Shown here in pieces: positions 8,039 through 16,816 of a stretch of DNA of 24,169 nt. The DNA is from an uncultured Lachnospiraceae bacterium. Its GTDB lineage: Bacteria; Bacillota; Clostridia; Lachnospirales; Lachnospiraceae. The notes beneath the pieces were generated by a model. That model searched no databases. It saw nothing but the letters and a program-made list of their open reading frames with translations, and had not been told where the DNA came from. Made by a program: the position numbers and the translations under genes. The first letter of the stretch is position 1; every line of letters begins with the position of its first letter. The stretch spans positions 1 through 24,169 of the forward strand of contig CAJTPF010000030.1 of NCBI GenBank assembly GCA_910578175.1. The letters are read 5' to 3'.

Positions 8039-9331
8039 TTAGTTTTTTTCAGCAGAATAACAAATGCTCTTTGGTCCCCGGTATCCGTTAAGATTTAGTT
8101 CTTCTTTTGATAGTTTCAGCGTATCCAGGATATCCAGAATATTTCCGCTGACAGAACCTCCTGTGACCGGAGTATTCTGCTGTTGTGAATCGCTGTAATA
8201 GGCCAGGCGGAATTCTCCGCCAAACTGACCAGAGAGGGAATCCATCTGAAAATCGGAAAAATTTACGATCCGGAGACAGGATCTTCTCTGAAATTCTTCT
8301 GCTGGTCTGGGACCGCAGGCGATACTGAAATCCTTAAAGGTTCCCAGAGGCTGTATCCCCAGATAGTAGGAAAAGCGGGAATCTCCGGTTATGGCAGTGA
8401 TCCGGTTGTTTTGGATCAGAGCCGTGTCCCGCAGTTGTATGCCTTCCGGTGTGTAAGGTATGGAAGATTTCAGAGTTATATTTAAAGTATCGGACTTTAA
8501 GGGAAGAACCGTTCCGACAGTATAATCGGAATAGTTTGGATAGATCATGGAAGCATCGCAGCGGTTTAAAAAGAACCTGAATAATTCGGCAACACAATAT
8601 CCTTCCAGAATGATCGCAGAAGGTGCAGCGGTGTCCGGATAGGGAATGGCCACAGAACGGTCTTTTGCGGTCTGCAGGGCAGAAAACGCTAATTGGGCAA
8701 GTCTGTATGGAATATCTGTTTCCGCACCAGAGGCATCGCTATCGGAAAAATGAAAATCCTGATAGATTTCCACATCTTCTTTTTGTTTGGATTGTACAAT
8801 AAATTCACCGGAATATATGGTTTCGGAATATGATACATCAATGCCGGAAGAGTTTATGATACGATGATCCGTTGTGGTAATAAACAATTCTGCAGAATTT
8901 ATGTAAGTGGTATCATCCGTATCAGAAGAATATAGAGCCTGAACCAATTGTTTCATCATAATCTGTTTCTTGGGACGGCTGGTTCCCGCAACTGGTCCCG
9001 GCAGGACGGATTCCGGCTCAGGAAGAGGAAAATACGGGTTTTGGGCATATGCAGCCGATTCATGGGTACTGCAAAGGATTGCCTCTATTTCCTGACGGTT
9101 CATGGATTTTTGTATAGTACAACTGGCAAATCCCCGCAGTAAAGAACCGCCGTTCTCCTGTGCCGGGAAATCCCGGTACAAAGTAACGGTATACTTTGTG
9201 ATATCTTTGGCACGTTTCATATCAAGGTTGCGGCGGATAAAGAATAACTCTTCGGAAGTTTCCGTACGTTCATTGATCAAAAAAACGGAAAACCCATGCT
9301 CTGCCAGTATAGTTAAGATTAAGTCTACCAT
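8039..9331 (-). CDS. TldE/PmbA-like subunit of a TldD/TldE metalloprotease
   Basis: This 430-residue protein belongs to the TldD/PmbA family by layout and by its position directly behind a TldD gene. It lacks the HExxxH zinc site: the matching region reads about IILEGYCVAELFRFF, so like E. coli TldE (PmbA) it is probably the non-zinc partner of a heterodimer. TldD/TldE proteins degrade or process unfolded peptides and act in the cytoplasm. Its C-terminal part ends with GNILDILDTLKLSKEELNLNG, a segment typical of the family. The RBS AAAGGATG sits about 7 bases before the ATG, and the gap to tldD is 20 bases, so the two are co-transcribed. The sequence is divergent, so the exact name is less certain than the family. 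Confidence 0.8.
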   Translation of the reverse strand: MVDLILTILAEHGFSVFLINERTETSEELFFIRRNLDMKRAKDITKYTVTLYRDFPAQENGGSLLRGFASCTIQKSMNRQEIEAILCSTHESAAYAQNPYFPLPEPESVLPGPVAGTSRPKKQIMMKQLVQALYSSDTDDTTYINSAELFITTTDHRIINSSGIDVSYSETIYSGEFIVQSKQKEDVEIYQDFHFSDSDASGAETDIPYRLAQLAFSALQTAKDRSVAIPYPDTAAPSAIILEGYCVAELFRFFLNRCDASMIYPNYSDYTVGTVLPLKSDTLNITLKSSIPYTPEGIQLRDTALIQNNRITAITGDSRFSYYLGIQPLGTFKDFSIACGPRPAEEFQRRSCLRIVNFSDFQMDSLSGQFGGEFRLAYYSDSQQQNTPVTGGSVSGNILDILDTLKLSKEELNLNGYRGPKSICYSAEKN

Positions 9332-9351
9332 ATTGAAACATCCTTTCTCTT

Positions 9352-10869
9352 TTATGAAATAGTAACAACCGCTTTGATGGCAGGACCGCCGTCAGAGACT
9401 TTTACCCATTCTTTATAGCCTTTTCCACAGCATCCACACCCGTTGATCTGAAGATCCCGGGATACCATGGATATGGATTTTAATAAATCGGGAACATAAC
9501 CGGAAAGACAGACCGGTGAGAATATTTTTCCGGTTAATTTCCCGTTTTTGATCTCCCGGCCAAGATTGACCATACACTGGATTCCCCAGTTTTTGGGATC
9601 TTCCATTCCGCTGGCGGCATTTTCCAGTAAAATACCGTTTTCAATGGAAGCGATCATATCCTCTAACCGGTCAGTCCCTTTTTCAAAATAGGTATTGGTC
9701 ATTCGGGCATAGGCTTTTCGCTCATAGGATTCCCGGCGTCCATTCCCGGTAGGGGAGGTTTTCAGGCGGGCGGCGCTTAATAGATCACTGATGCCGCATT
9801 TCAGAATACCCTTTTCAATGATGGTGGTGTCCCTGGATAAGGTGCCTTCGTCATCAAAGAAATAGGAACCGCATTCCATACAGTTCAGGGCGTTGTCATG
9901 CATGGTAACGATTGGTGATGCTACAGGCTGTCCCATATATGTTCGGGCCAGCGCCCGGTCTTTTACAAACATATCCATTTCCACACCGTGTCCAAACGCT
10001 TCATGGGCAATCAGCCCGGTAACATCCGGCATGCAAATGACGTCATAGGTTCCGGGTGTGGGAACCACGCTGTCTAACAAATCAACGGCGCAGCTGCAGG
10101 CATAGGCAATATTGGAATTCATTTGTTCCAGCAGTTCGGCGCCACCTGACAGGGAAAATGTCTGAAGGTAATATCGTTTTTTATCGGAGGTTCCGGCAAG
10201 GGGCTGAAGAATACCGTTTGACCATAACAAATGCTGCTGCAGATCTTTATCGGCTGATATAAACATTTTATGTGTCGTCAGATATTGAAACATACAGACA
10301 CAATCCAGGATTCGCCCGTCGTGATCCAATGCTTTCTGATACAGGGATTTGAGTGAGTCCAGGATATCTTTATCTGATAAATCCGCAGGATTGATTTCGA
10401 ATTCGGTAGAGCGGTTAAAAGATAAACGTTCTTCAGAATATATGCTGTCTGGGGCAGCGCTGGCCAACTGCCCGGAATCCGCTGTCTGTAATATGGAAGC
10501 AGTATTGTTTTCTTCAAAACGGTTCGTATAGCGTTGGTCTGTCCGGCTGTCCGCAGCTGCATGCTTGATCAGAATGGAAGGAATGGTTTCCATATATTCC
10601 CTAGAAAAATCATTAAAAGAATATTCCATCAGATCGTTATGGCCTTTTACGGAAAAACGAATGACGGCTCCGGTGGAAGTGAACATATTATCATTTATGG
10701 TGGTGCCGCTTTTTGAGTGGCGGTAGTTTCTGCCATTGGAAGATTCTGCTAAAATACTGACATTTTGAAATATATTGGAGAGAGTGTTGTATAAATCCCA
10801 AAAAAGGGGTCGGATTGAGTTGAAGATCGTGTTGTCGACTGAATTTTGCATTGTCCTGATACCTGCCAT
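9352..10869 (-). CDS. tldD: TldD-family zinc metalloprotease
   Basis: This is the catalytic partner of the pair. The motif HEAFGH starts at residue 289 and continues GVE, giving the HExxxH zinc site of TldD (two histidines and the catalytic glutamate). The C-terminal GCGCCGKG segment offers the cysteine that serves as third zinc ligand in E. coli TldD. At 505 residues it is slightly longer than usual, with an N-terminal segment (1-100) that is poorly conserved. The start at 10869 has AAAGGA only two bases upstream, which is short; the ATG at 10851 is an alternative. It lies 34 bases after degV and 20 bases before the tldE-like gene on the same strand. Known roles of the family are peptide maturation (microcin B17) and degradation of unfolded proteins; the substrate here is unknown. 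Confidence 0.88.
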   Translation of the reverse strand: MAGIRTMQNSVDNTIFNSIRPLFWDLYNTLSNIFQNVSILAESSNGRNYRHSKSGTTINDNMFTSTGAVIRFSVKGHNDLMEYSFNDFSREYMETIPSILIKHAAADSRTDQRYTNRFEENNTASILQTADSGQLASAAPDSIYSEERLSFNRSTEFEINPADLSDKDILDSLKSLYQKALDHDGRILDCVCMFQYLTTHKMFISADKDLQQHLLWSNGILQPLAGTSDKKRYYLQTFSLSGGAELLEQMNSNIAYACSCAVDLLDSVVPTPGTYDVICMPDVTGLIAHEAFGHGVEMDMFVKDRALARTYMGQPVASPIVTMHDNALNCMECGSYFFDDEGTLSRDTTIIEKGILKCGISDLLSAARLKTSPTGNGRRESYERKAYARMTNTYFEKGTDRLEDMIASIENGILLENAASGMEDPKNWGIQCMVNLGREIKNGKLTGKIFSPVCLSGYVPDLLKSISMVSRDLQINGCGCCGKGYKEWVKVSDGGPAIKAVVTIS

Positions 10870-10903
10870 GATCCTTTCTGTTTGATTTTAATAATGAGCC
10901 GGA

Positions 10904-11767
10904 TTAGCGTTTTTCTCCCATGAAAAACAACGCCAGTGTTCCCGGACCGGAATGTGCGCCTACGGTTGGGCAGATATGATTGATCATGAAGTTTTCTATG
11001 CCAAGGCGTTGGCGGATCTGGTCCCGGACATATTCCGCATCGGAGAGGCAGTCACCGTGAGAGATACATACAATATCATTTTTGTATCCTTTACAGTTTT
11101 TTTCCATATTGTCTATCAGGGTGTTCAGAGATTTTTTACGGCCGCGGACGTTGCTCAGGGAGATCAGACGTCCTTCGTCGTCTACATGCAGAACCGGTTT
11201 TACATTGATCATGGTTCCGATGATGGCAGTGGCTTTGGATACCCGCCCGCCCCGGTGCAGGTGATTTAAATCGTCTACCGTAAACTGATGGCAGAAATGC
11301 AATTTGTTTTCTTCCAGCCAGGCGGCATTTTCGGTAATGTCCATTCCCTGTTCCCTGTTCTGTACGGCTTTGTAAACCATAAGTCCTTCTCCCAGGGAAG
11401 CGGCTTTGGAGTCGATGACGATGATCGTCCGGTCCTTATATTCTTCAGCCAGTTCCCGGCCTGTCACTGCAACGGTATTATAGCTGCTGCTCAGGGCGGA
11501 AGAAAATGCTATATGAAGGATATCCTTTCCGGCATCCAGATGTTTTCTGAAACATTGTTCCGTATCTTCCGGATTACATGCCATTGTGGTAGGCATTTTT
11601 CCGTTTCGCATCATATTGTAGAATTCCGAGGGATATATTTTTTTATCATTGCCATAGATAACATCATCCATGGAGTAAAAGAGAGTGATAATATCAAGAT
11701 TATTATTTTTTACATAACTGTCTGGTAAATCACAGGTTGTATCAGTAGTTATGACATATGAATTCAT
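10904..11767 (-). CDS. DegV family (FakB-like) fatty-acid-binding protein
   Basis: DegV proteins bind a fatty acid in a cleft between two alpha/beta domains, and in Gram-positive bacteria FakB members present it to the kinase FakA. The 287-residue product shows the family landmarks: the TDTTCDLP start, the SSALSSSYN fatty-acid head-group loop near residue 89, LHRGGRVSK, and the C-terminal GAHSGPGTLALFF. No FakA gene is present in the window, so a kinase partner would be elsewhere. A consensus RBS AGGAGG lies 9 bases before the ATG and a strong promoter lies upstream. It is the first gene of the leftward unit with tldD and tldE, an association whose meaning is unknown to me. Confidence 0.92.
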   Translation of the reverse strand: MNSYVITTDTTCDLPDSYVKNNNLDIITLFYSMDDVIYGNDKKIYPSEFYNMMRNGKMPTTMACNPEDTEQCFRKHLDAGKDILHIAFSSALSSSYNTVAVTGRELAEEYKDRTIIVIDSKAASLGEGLMVYKAVQNREQGMDITENAAWLEENKLHFCHQFTVDDLNHLHRGGRVSKATAIIGTMINVKPVLHVDDEGRLISLSNVRGRKKSLNTLIDNMEKNCKGYKNDIVCISHGDCLSDAEYVRDQIRQRLGIENFMINHICPTVGAHSGPGTLALFFMGEKR

Positions 11768-11805
11768 ATAAGATTCCTCCTGTTTCGATTGGGATATTAA
11801 AACTA

Positions 11806-11833
11806 TTATGCCAACATTTTAAGATGATGTCAA
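11806..11833 (-). promoter_or_regulatory. promoter of the degV-tldD-tldE operon
   Basis: Read leftward: a perfect TTGACA (11833 to 11828), a 16-base spacer and CATAAT (11811 to 11806) preceded by TGG, an extended -10. Initiation is expected near 11799, giving a leader of about 30 bases with AGGAGG. Confidence 0.75.
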
Positions 11834-11855
11834 ACAAATTTCCATATTTTGTTTG
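11831..11855. promoter_or_regulatory. inverted repeat between divergent -35 boxes, candidate operator
   Basis: CAAACAAA (11831-11838) and its reverse complement TTTGTTTG (11848-11855) are separated by 9 bases. The left arm overlaps the degV -35 and the right arm overlaps the -35 of the rightward peptidase promoter. One bound protein could thus control both directions. No regulator gene is adjacent, and the site does not match a cre sequence. Confidence 0.5.
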
Positions 11856-11881
11856 CCACATTCTGATTCTTCTATTATAAT
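11853..11881 (+). promoter_or_regulatory. promoter of the M16C peptidase gene
   Basis: TTGCCA (11853-11858), a 17-base spacer and a perfect TATAAT (11876-11881). The -10 lies inside the perfect palindrome CTATTATAATAG (11872-11883). Initiation near 11888 would give an unusually long leader of about 150 bases before the ATG at 12041. The rest of that leader is AT-rich, and I see no riboswitch fold in it. Confidence 0.65.
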
Positions 11882-12040
11882 AGGATCTGCAGAAATAATT
11901 TCAGCCGTATAGCGATTCCTTTTGAATGATATTTTAGATTAAGGATATCCTATATAAATATAGTATATTTTGATAAATTAAATATGTGTATAGAAATTCA
12001 TGATGCCATGGGTAATATTTAAAAGAAAGGAAATTAATGA

Positions 12041-14977
12041 ATGAATAAAGAAATCATAACAGGTTACAGTTTAGAAGAAGAAAAGCCGTTAGCCGATATC
12101 GATTCTGCCGGATATGTGTTACGTCATAAGAAATCGGGGGCCCGTATCATTCTGATTGAAAATGAGGATAACAATAAGACCTTTTGCATCGGATTTAGGA
12201 CACCGCCGGAAGATGATACCGGCGTAGCGCATATTATGGAACACAGTGTTTTATGTGGCTCAAAAAAGTTTCCGGTGAAGGATCCTTTTATGGAACTGGT
12301 GAAAGGTTCTTTAAATACATTTTTAAATGCCATGACGTATCCGGATAAAACATTATATCCGGTGGCCAGTACCAATGATAAAGATTTCTTTAATCTGATG
12401 GATGTGTATCTGGATTCGGTATTTCATCCGAAGGTATATGACAGGGAGCAGATATTTTGTCAGGAAGGTGTTACATACAGCCTGGAGTCCGAAGACGGAG
12501 AATTGAAATACAACGGAGTGGTGTACAATGAGATGAAAGGGGCATTTTCGTCTCCGGATGATGTGCTGGAGCGGGTAATTACCCATTCCCTGTTTCCGGA
12601 TACCTGTTATGGAGTGGAATCGGGAGGAAATCCGGATTTTATACCAGATCTGACATATGAAAAGTTTTTGGAGTTTCATAAGACATATTACCACCCATCC
12701 AACAGTTATATTTATATCTATGGGGATATGGATATGAACCGGACGCTGGACTGGCTGGATCAAGAGTATTTAAGCGAATTTGAAAATATATCGGTATCTT
12801 CCGAAATCGGCGTGCAGAATCCCTTTGAAACCATGCGGGAAGTGCGGGAAGCCTATTCCGTATCGGAATCGGAACCATTAGAAAACAACACTTATTTATC
12901 TTATAATTTTGTTACGGGAGATATCCTGGATAAGGAACTGTATCTGGCATTTCAGATTCTGGAATATGCCATTGTGTCCATGCCGGGTTCTCCGGTTAAG
13001 AAGGCGCTTCTGGAAAAAGGCATTGGAAAGGATATATCGGGACGATATAATAATTATATCCTTCAGCCATATTTTACGTTTACGGCAAAAAACGCCAATG
13101 AAGAAGACAAGGAAGAATTTGTAAGTACCATTCGCTCCGTTCTGCAGGATTTATTTGATAACGGAATTGATAAATCTTCTCTCCTGGCGGCGCTGAATAA
13201 TTATGAATTCCAGTATCGGGAAAACGAATTCGGCTCTTATCCGAAGGGACTGATGTTCAGTTTTCAGATATTTGACAGCTGGTTGTATGATGATAAAGAA
13301 CCATTCCGGCATCTGGAACAAAACGAACAGTTTGCCAGACTTCGGGAACTGCTGGATACGGATTATTTTGAACAGTTGATCAAAAAGTATTTTCTGGAGA
13401 ACCCTCATTGCTCCCTGGTGGTCATAGTGCCGGAAAAGGGACTTACCGCAAAGAAGGAAGAAGAACTGAAGTCAGGACTGGCAGCAGTAAAAGAGGGGAT
13501 GAGTCCGGAGGAGAAACGGGCATTGGTGCTTAAAACGGCGGAATTGAAAAAATATCAGGAAACGCCGTCAACCCGGGAAGAACTGGATACCATTCCTGTT
13601 TTAAAGAGAGAAGATCTATCGGACGAGGTAGAACCATTTTACAATACGGAAGTTTCATTAAATGGTACCACTATAGTCAGACATGACATATTTACCAATG
13701 GAATTGCATATTTTAATCTATCCTTTGACATAACGGATCTTCCATATGACATGATGCCGTATCTCAGTATCTTAAAAGGAATCTTAGGCTATATGGATAC
13801 CTCGCATCATACTTACAGTGAATTGAGCAACGAGATTGGTATCCATACTGGAGGGATATATCTGGAAAATAATCTGTACCGGAGAGTGGATGATTTTGAA
13901 AAGTTCAGATTAAGTGTGGATGTAAGAGGTAAGGTATTTTTTGAGAAAATAGATCAGGCATTGCAACTGGTAGAGGAAATATTATTTCAGACTAAGGTTG
14001 AGGATAAAAAACGTCTGTATGAAATCATCTGCGAGGGTAAGACCAATCTGCAGGGATTTCTGCTCCGGGCCTCGGATGCGGCGGCAGCAGTGCGGAATTT
14101 ATCTTATCTTTCCAGGGCAGGAGCAGTCAGTGAAAAGATTAAGGGGATTACAAACTATAAATTTATAGAAAAAATGGAAGCAGATTTTGATTCGTATTAC
14201 GACGAGACCGTGAAAAATCTTCAGAAACTCATTCATTACGTATTCCGCCGCAGCAACCTGACGATCGGATATACGGCCAACGACCGGGGATACGAATTGT
14301 TTGCAGATAAAGTGCAGGCATTATTAAAGCATTTAGAGGAAAATGAATCTTATGCCGGTCTGTTTGCTGGTCAGCCGGAAGAAATACCGGTGGAAAAAAA
14401 GAATGAAGGCTTTAAGAATTCCGCACAGGTTCAATATGTGACCAGAGCAGGAAATTTTGTGAAAAAAGGATACGCTTATGATGCTTCCCTGCGGGTATTA
14501 AAGACCATATTGAACAGTGAATATCTTTGGAAACAAATTCGGGAGCAGGGAGGAGCATATGGCTGTAACTGCGTTTTCAGCAAATCGGGAGAATCTTATT
14601 TTTCTTCTTACCGGGATCCGAATCTGGCAAAAACCAACGATGTATTTCAGCGTGTACCGGAGTATATCCGGAATTTTGATGCCGATGAACGGAATATGAC
14701 AAAATATATTATCGGTACCATCAGTCCGATGGAGACGCCGCTGACGGCAGTGGGCAAGGGAAACCGTTCCATGTCTGCGTATTTCAGCGGAGAAACCCTT
14801 GAGAATCTGAAAAAGGAAAAACGGCAGGTATTAGATACCGATCAGGAAAAGATCAGAAGTCTGGCTGATACCGTTCAGGCAGTATTGGAAGACGACAGTA
14901 TCTGTGTGGTGGGTAATGAAGGAAAGATAGAAGAAGACAAAGCCTTGTTTATGAAGGTGATAAATTTGTTTGAATAG
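12041..14977 (+). CDS. M16C (PreP/insulinase-like) zinc metallopeptidase
   Basis: This large inverted-zincin peptidase clips short unstructured peptides inside a closed chamber. The HxxEH zinc motif is HIMEH at residues 64-68, and the third ligand Glu is E164 in YNEMKGAF. The C-terminal half contains the second M16 domain and the characteristic REQGGAYG segment with the substrate-binding Arg/Tyr pair. At 978 residues it has the length of bacterial PreP-like presequence-protease homologues. No signal peptide is present, so it should be cytoplasmic. RBS AGAAAGG lies about 12 bases upstream. Another ATG four bases earlier is out of frame and stops after three codons. It is followed by era after 59 bases that contain no T-tailed hairpin, so read-through into era is likely. 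Confidence 0.93.
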   Translation: MNKEIITGYSLEEEKPLADIDSAGYVLRHKKSGARIILIENEDNNKTFCIGFRTPPEDDTGVAHIMEHSVLCGSKKFPVKDPFMELVKGSLNTFLNAMTYPDKTLYPVASTNDKDFFNLMDVYLDSVFHPKVYDREQIFCQEGVTYSLESEDGELKYNGVVYNEMKGAFSSPDDVLERVITHSLFPDTCYGVESGGNPDFIPDLTYEKFLEFHKTYYHPSNSYIYIYGDMDMNRTLDWLDQEYLSEFENISVSSEIGVQNPFETMREVREAYSVSESEPLENNTYLSYNFVTGDILDKELYLAFQILEYAIVSMPGSPVKKALLEKGIGKDISGRYNNYILQPYFTFTAKNANEEDKEEFVSTIRSVLQDLFDNGIDKSSLLAALNNYEFQYRENEFGSYPKGLMFSFQIFDSWLYDDKEPFRHLEQNEQFARLRELLDTDYFEQLIKKYFLENPHCSLVVIVPEKGLTAKKEEELKSGLAAVKEGMSPEEKRALVLKTAELKKYQETPSTREELDTIPVLKREDLSDEVEPFYNTEVSLNGTTIVRHDIFTNGIAYFNLSFDITDLPYDMMPYLSILKGILGYMDTSHHTYSELSNEIGIHTGGIYLENNLYRRVDDFEKFRLSVDVRGKVFFEKIDQALQLVEEILFQTKVEDKKRLYEIICEGKTNLQGFLLRASDAAAAVRNLSYLSRAGAVSEKIKGITNYKFIEKMEADFDSYYDETVKNLQKLIHYVFRRSNLTIGYTANDRGYELFADKVQALLKHLEENESYAGLFAGQPEEIPVEKKNEGFKNSAQVQYVTRAGNFVKKGYAYDASLRVLKTILNSEYLWKQIREQGGAYGCNCVFSKSGESYFSSYRDPNLAKTNDVFQRVPEYIRNFDADERNMTKYIIGTISPMETPLTAVGKGNRSMSAYFSGETLENLKKEKRQVLDTDQEKIRSLADTVQAVLEDDSICVVGNEGKIEEDKALFMKVINLFE

Positions 14978-15036
14978 GCGGGGATGACTGCAGTAACAAA
15001 GAGTGCAGCCCCGGAAGAAAGGAATGTACAGTCAGA

Positions 15037-15966
15037 ATGAATAACGATAGTTTAATAAACCAGTCCCGGAAGAAATCCGGGTTTGTTACCCTGATCGGAA
15101 GACCAAACGTGGGAAAATCCACGTTGATGAACCGCATCATAGGACAGAAGATAGCGATCACTTCCAATAAACCCCAGACCACACGAAACAGGATCCAGAC
15201 GGTATATACTGATGAACGGGGACAGATCGTGTTTCTGGATACGCCGGGAATCCACAAGGCTAAAAATAAGCTGGGAGAATATATGGTGAATATCGCCGAA
15301 CGGACATTGAAAGAGGTGGATGCGATATTGTGGCTGGTGGAGCCTGCAAATTTCATCGGAGCCGGTGAACGCCATATTATAGAACAACTGAAAAAAACAA
15401 AGCTTCCGGTGTTTCTGATCATCAACAAAACGGACACCGTAAAAAAAGAGAAGATCCTGGAATTTATTGAGACCTACAGGCATGAATATGATTTTGCGGA
15501 GATCATTCCGGCATCTGCCGTCAAAGGGGATAATGTGGATACCATAATAGAGATGATCTATAAGTATCTGCCCTATGGACCGGCATTTTATGATGAAGAT
15601 ACAGTGACCGACCAGCCGATGCGTCAGATCGTATCAGAACTGATTCGGGAGAAGGCGTTAAAATGTCTGGATGATGAAATCCCTCATGGAATCGCGGTTT
15701 CCGTCGAACGGATGGAATACCGCAAGGACGGCAGTCTGGTGAATATTGATGCCACCATAATATGCGAACGGGAATCACATAAAGGAATCATTATAGGGAA
15801 AGGCGGCGCCATGCTGAAAAAGATAGGAAGCGCGGCCCGTTACGAAATCGAGAAGCTGGTGGAGACACAGGCGAATCTGAAATTATGGGTAAAGGTCAAG
15901 AAGGAATGGAGAGACAGTGATTTCCTTCTGAAGAATTTCGGGTATAATAAAAATGATATGAAATAA
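15037..15966 (+). CDS. era: GTPase Era, ribosome assembly factor
   Basis: Era binds GTP and the 3' end of 16S rRNA during maturation of the small subunit. The 309-residue length is standard. G1 is GRPNVGKST (21-29), the switch region PQTTRNRI follows, G3 is DTPGIH (near 68), and G4 is NKTD (near 131). The C-terminal KH domain shows IIGKGGAMLKKIG (near 251-264). The RBS AAAGGA (15018-15023) is 13 bases from the ATG, longer than usual. A six-codon overlapping frame starts at 15024 and ends inside the era start, probably by chance. recO follows after 49 bases, an arrangement common in Firmicutes. Confidence 0.97.
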   Translation: MNNDSLINQSRKKSGFVTLIGRPNVGKSTLMNRIIGQKIAITSNKPQTTRNRIQTVYTDERGQIVFLDTPGIHKAKNKLGEYMVNIAERTLKEVDAILWLVEPANFIGAGERHIIEQLKKTKLPVFLIINKTDTVKKEKILEFIETYRHEYDFAEIIPASAVKGDNVDTIIEMIYKYLPYGPAFYDEDTVTDQPMRQIVSELIREKALKCLDDEIPHGIAVSVERMEYRKDGSLVNIDATIICERESHKGIIIGKGGAMLKKIGSAARYEIEKLVETQANLKLWVKVKKEWRDSDFLLKNFGYNKNDMK

Positions 15967-16015
15967 AATGATAGGATGACATAAGAAATAATAAAGGAAA
16001 TGGATATCGGATAAA

Positions 16016-16759
16016 ATGACAGATCAGGTGGTTTTGCACGGGATGGTATTATCGGCAACAGCCGCAGGGGAATATGATAAACGGCTGGTCATACTCACCA
16101 GGGAGCGGGGGAAAATCGTTGCATTTGCAAAAGGAGCGAGGCGGCCCAAAAGTATGCTGATGGGAGGCAGCAGGCCCTTTGTTTATGGAGAATTCACACT
16201 ATATGAAGGAAGAGAAGCCTATAATCTGATCAGAACGGATATAGATAATTATTTCAGTGAGATATCGGAAGATATTGAAGCAACCTGTTATGGCTGCTAT
16301 TTTCTGGAGCTGGCGGATCATTTTACCAGAGAAAACATAGAATCTTCCGATACCATAAAGTTATTGTATATGACTCTTCGGGCGCTGATGAATCGGAAGA
16401 TTTCAGATCGTCTGATAAAATGTATTTTTGAACTGAAACTTCTGACCATTAACGGTGAGTATCCCCAGATGTTTGAGTGCGTTTCCTGCGGTGCCGGACT
16501 TCCCGTATATTTCAGCGCGGCAAAGGGCGGGCTTTTGTGTGAGAAATGTGCGGGAACAGCAGGAGATGCCGCAATGATGGACACTTCTACCATTTATGCC
16601 ATGCAGTATACGATAACTGCAGGAACAGAAAAATTATATACATTTATAGTGAAAGACAAAGTACTGGAAGAGATGGAATTTATCATGAAGCGGTTTTTTA
16701 AACTATATATTGATCAGGAGTTTAAATCATTAGAAATTCTGACTAGTATATTGAAATAA
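16016..16759 (+). CDS. recO: DNA repair protein RecO
   Basis: RecO helps load RecA on single-stranded DNA with RecF and RecR and anneals complementary strands. The 247-residue protein has the N-terminal OB-fold (VLHGMVLSATAAGEYDKRLVILTRERG, seen over residues about 5-32, then the AKGARR loop) and the C-terminal helical domain with a zinc site CVSCG...CEKC near 158-180. The start lacks a close SD; AAAGGA lies about 16 bases upstream, and no better in-frame codon is seen. It follows era in the same direction. The promoter of the next gene overlaps its last codons. Confidence 0.93.
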   Translation: MTDQVVLHGMVLSATAAGEYDKRLVILTRERGKIVAFAKGARRPKSMLMGGSRPFVYGEFTLYEGREAYNLIRTDIDNYFSEISEDIEATCYGCYFLELADHFTRENIESSDTIKLLYMTLRALMNRKISDRLIKCIFELKLLTINGEYPQMFECVSCGAGLPVYFSAAKGGLLCEKCAGTAGDAAMMDTSTIYAMQYTITAGTEKLYTFIVKDKVLEEMEFIMKRFFKLYIDQEFKSLEILTSILK

Positions 16760-16779
16760 ATAAATCAGTAGAGTATAAT
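16751..16779 (+). promoter_or_regulatory. promoter of the lipoprotein gene
   Basis: TTGAAA (16751-16756), a 17-base spacer and a perfect TATAAT (16774-16779). The -35 lies in the last codons of recO, immediately before its stop. This gives the lipoprotein its own transcript with a leader of about 30 bases. Confidence 0.75.
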
Positions 16780-16816
16780 ATCAAAATGTATGTAAATTGG
16801 TAAAGGAGGACGATCC

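Noticed and set aside
14978..15036. A hairpin-like GGGG...CTGCA/TGCAG...CCCC element between the M16C peptidase and era
   Set aside because: The paired segment is interrupted and no T-run follows, so I do not call it a terminator.
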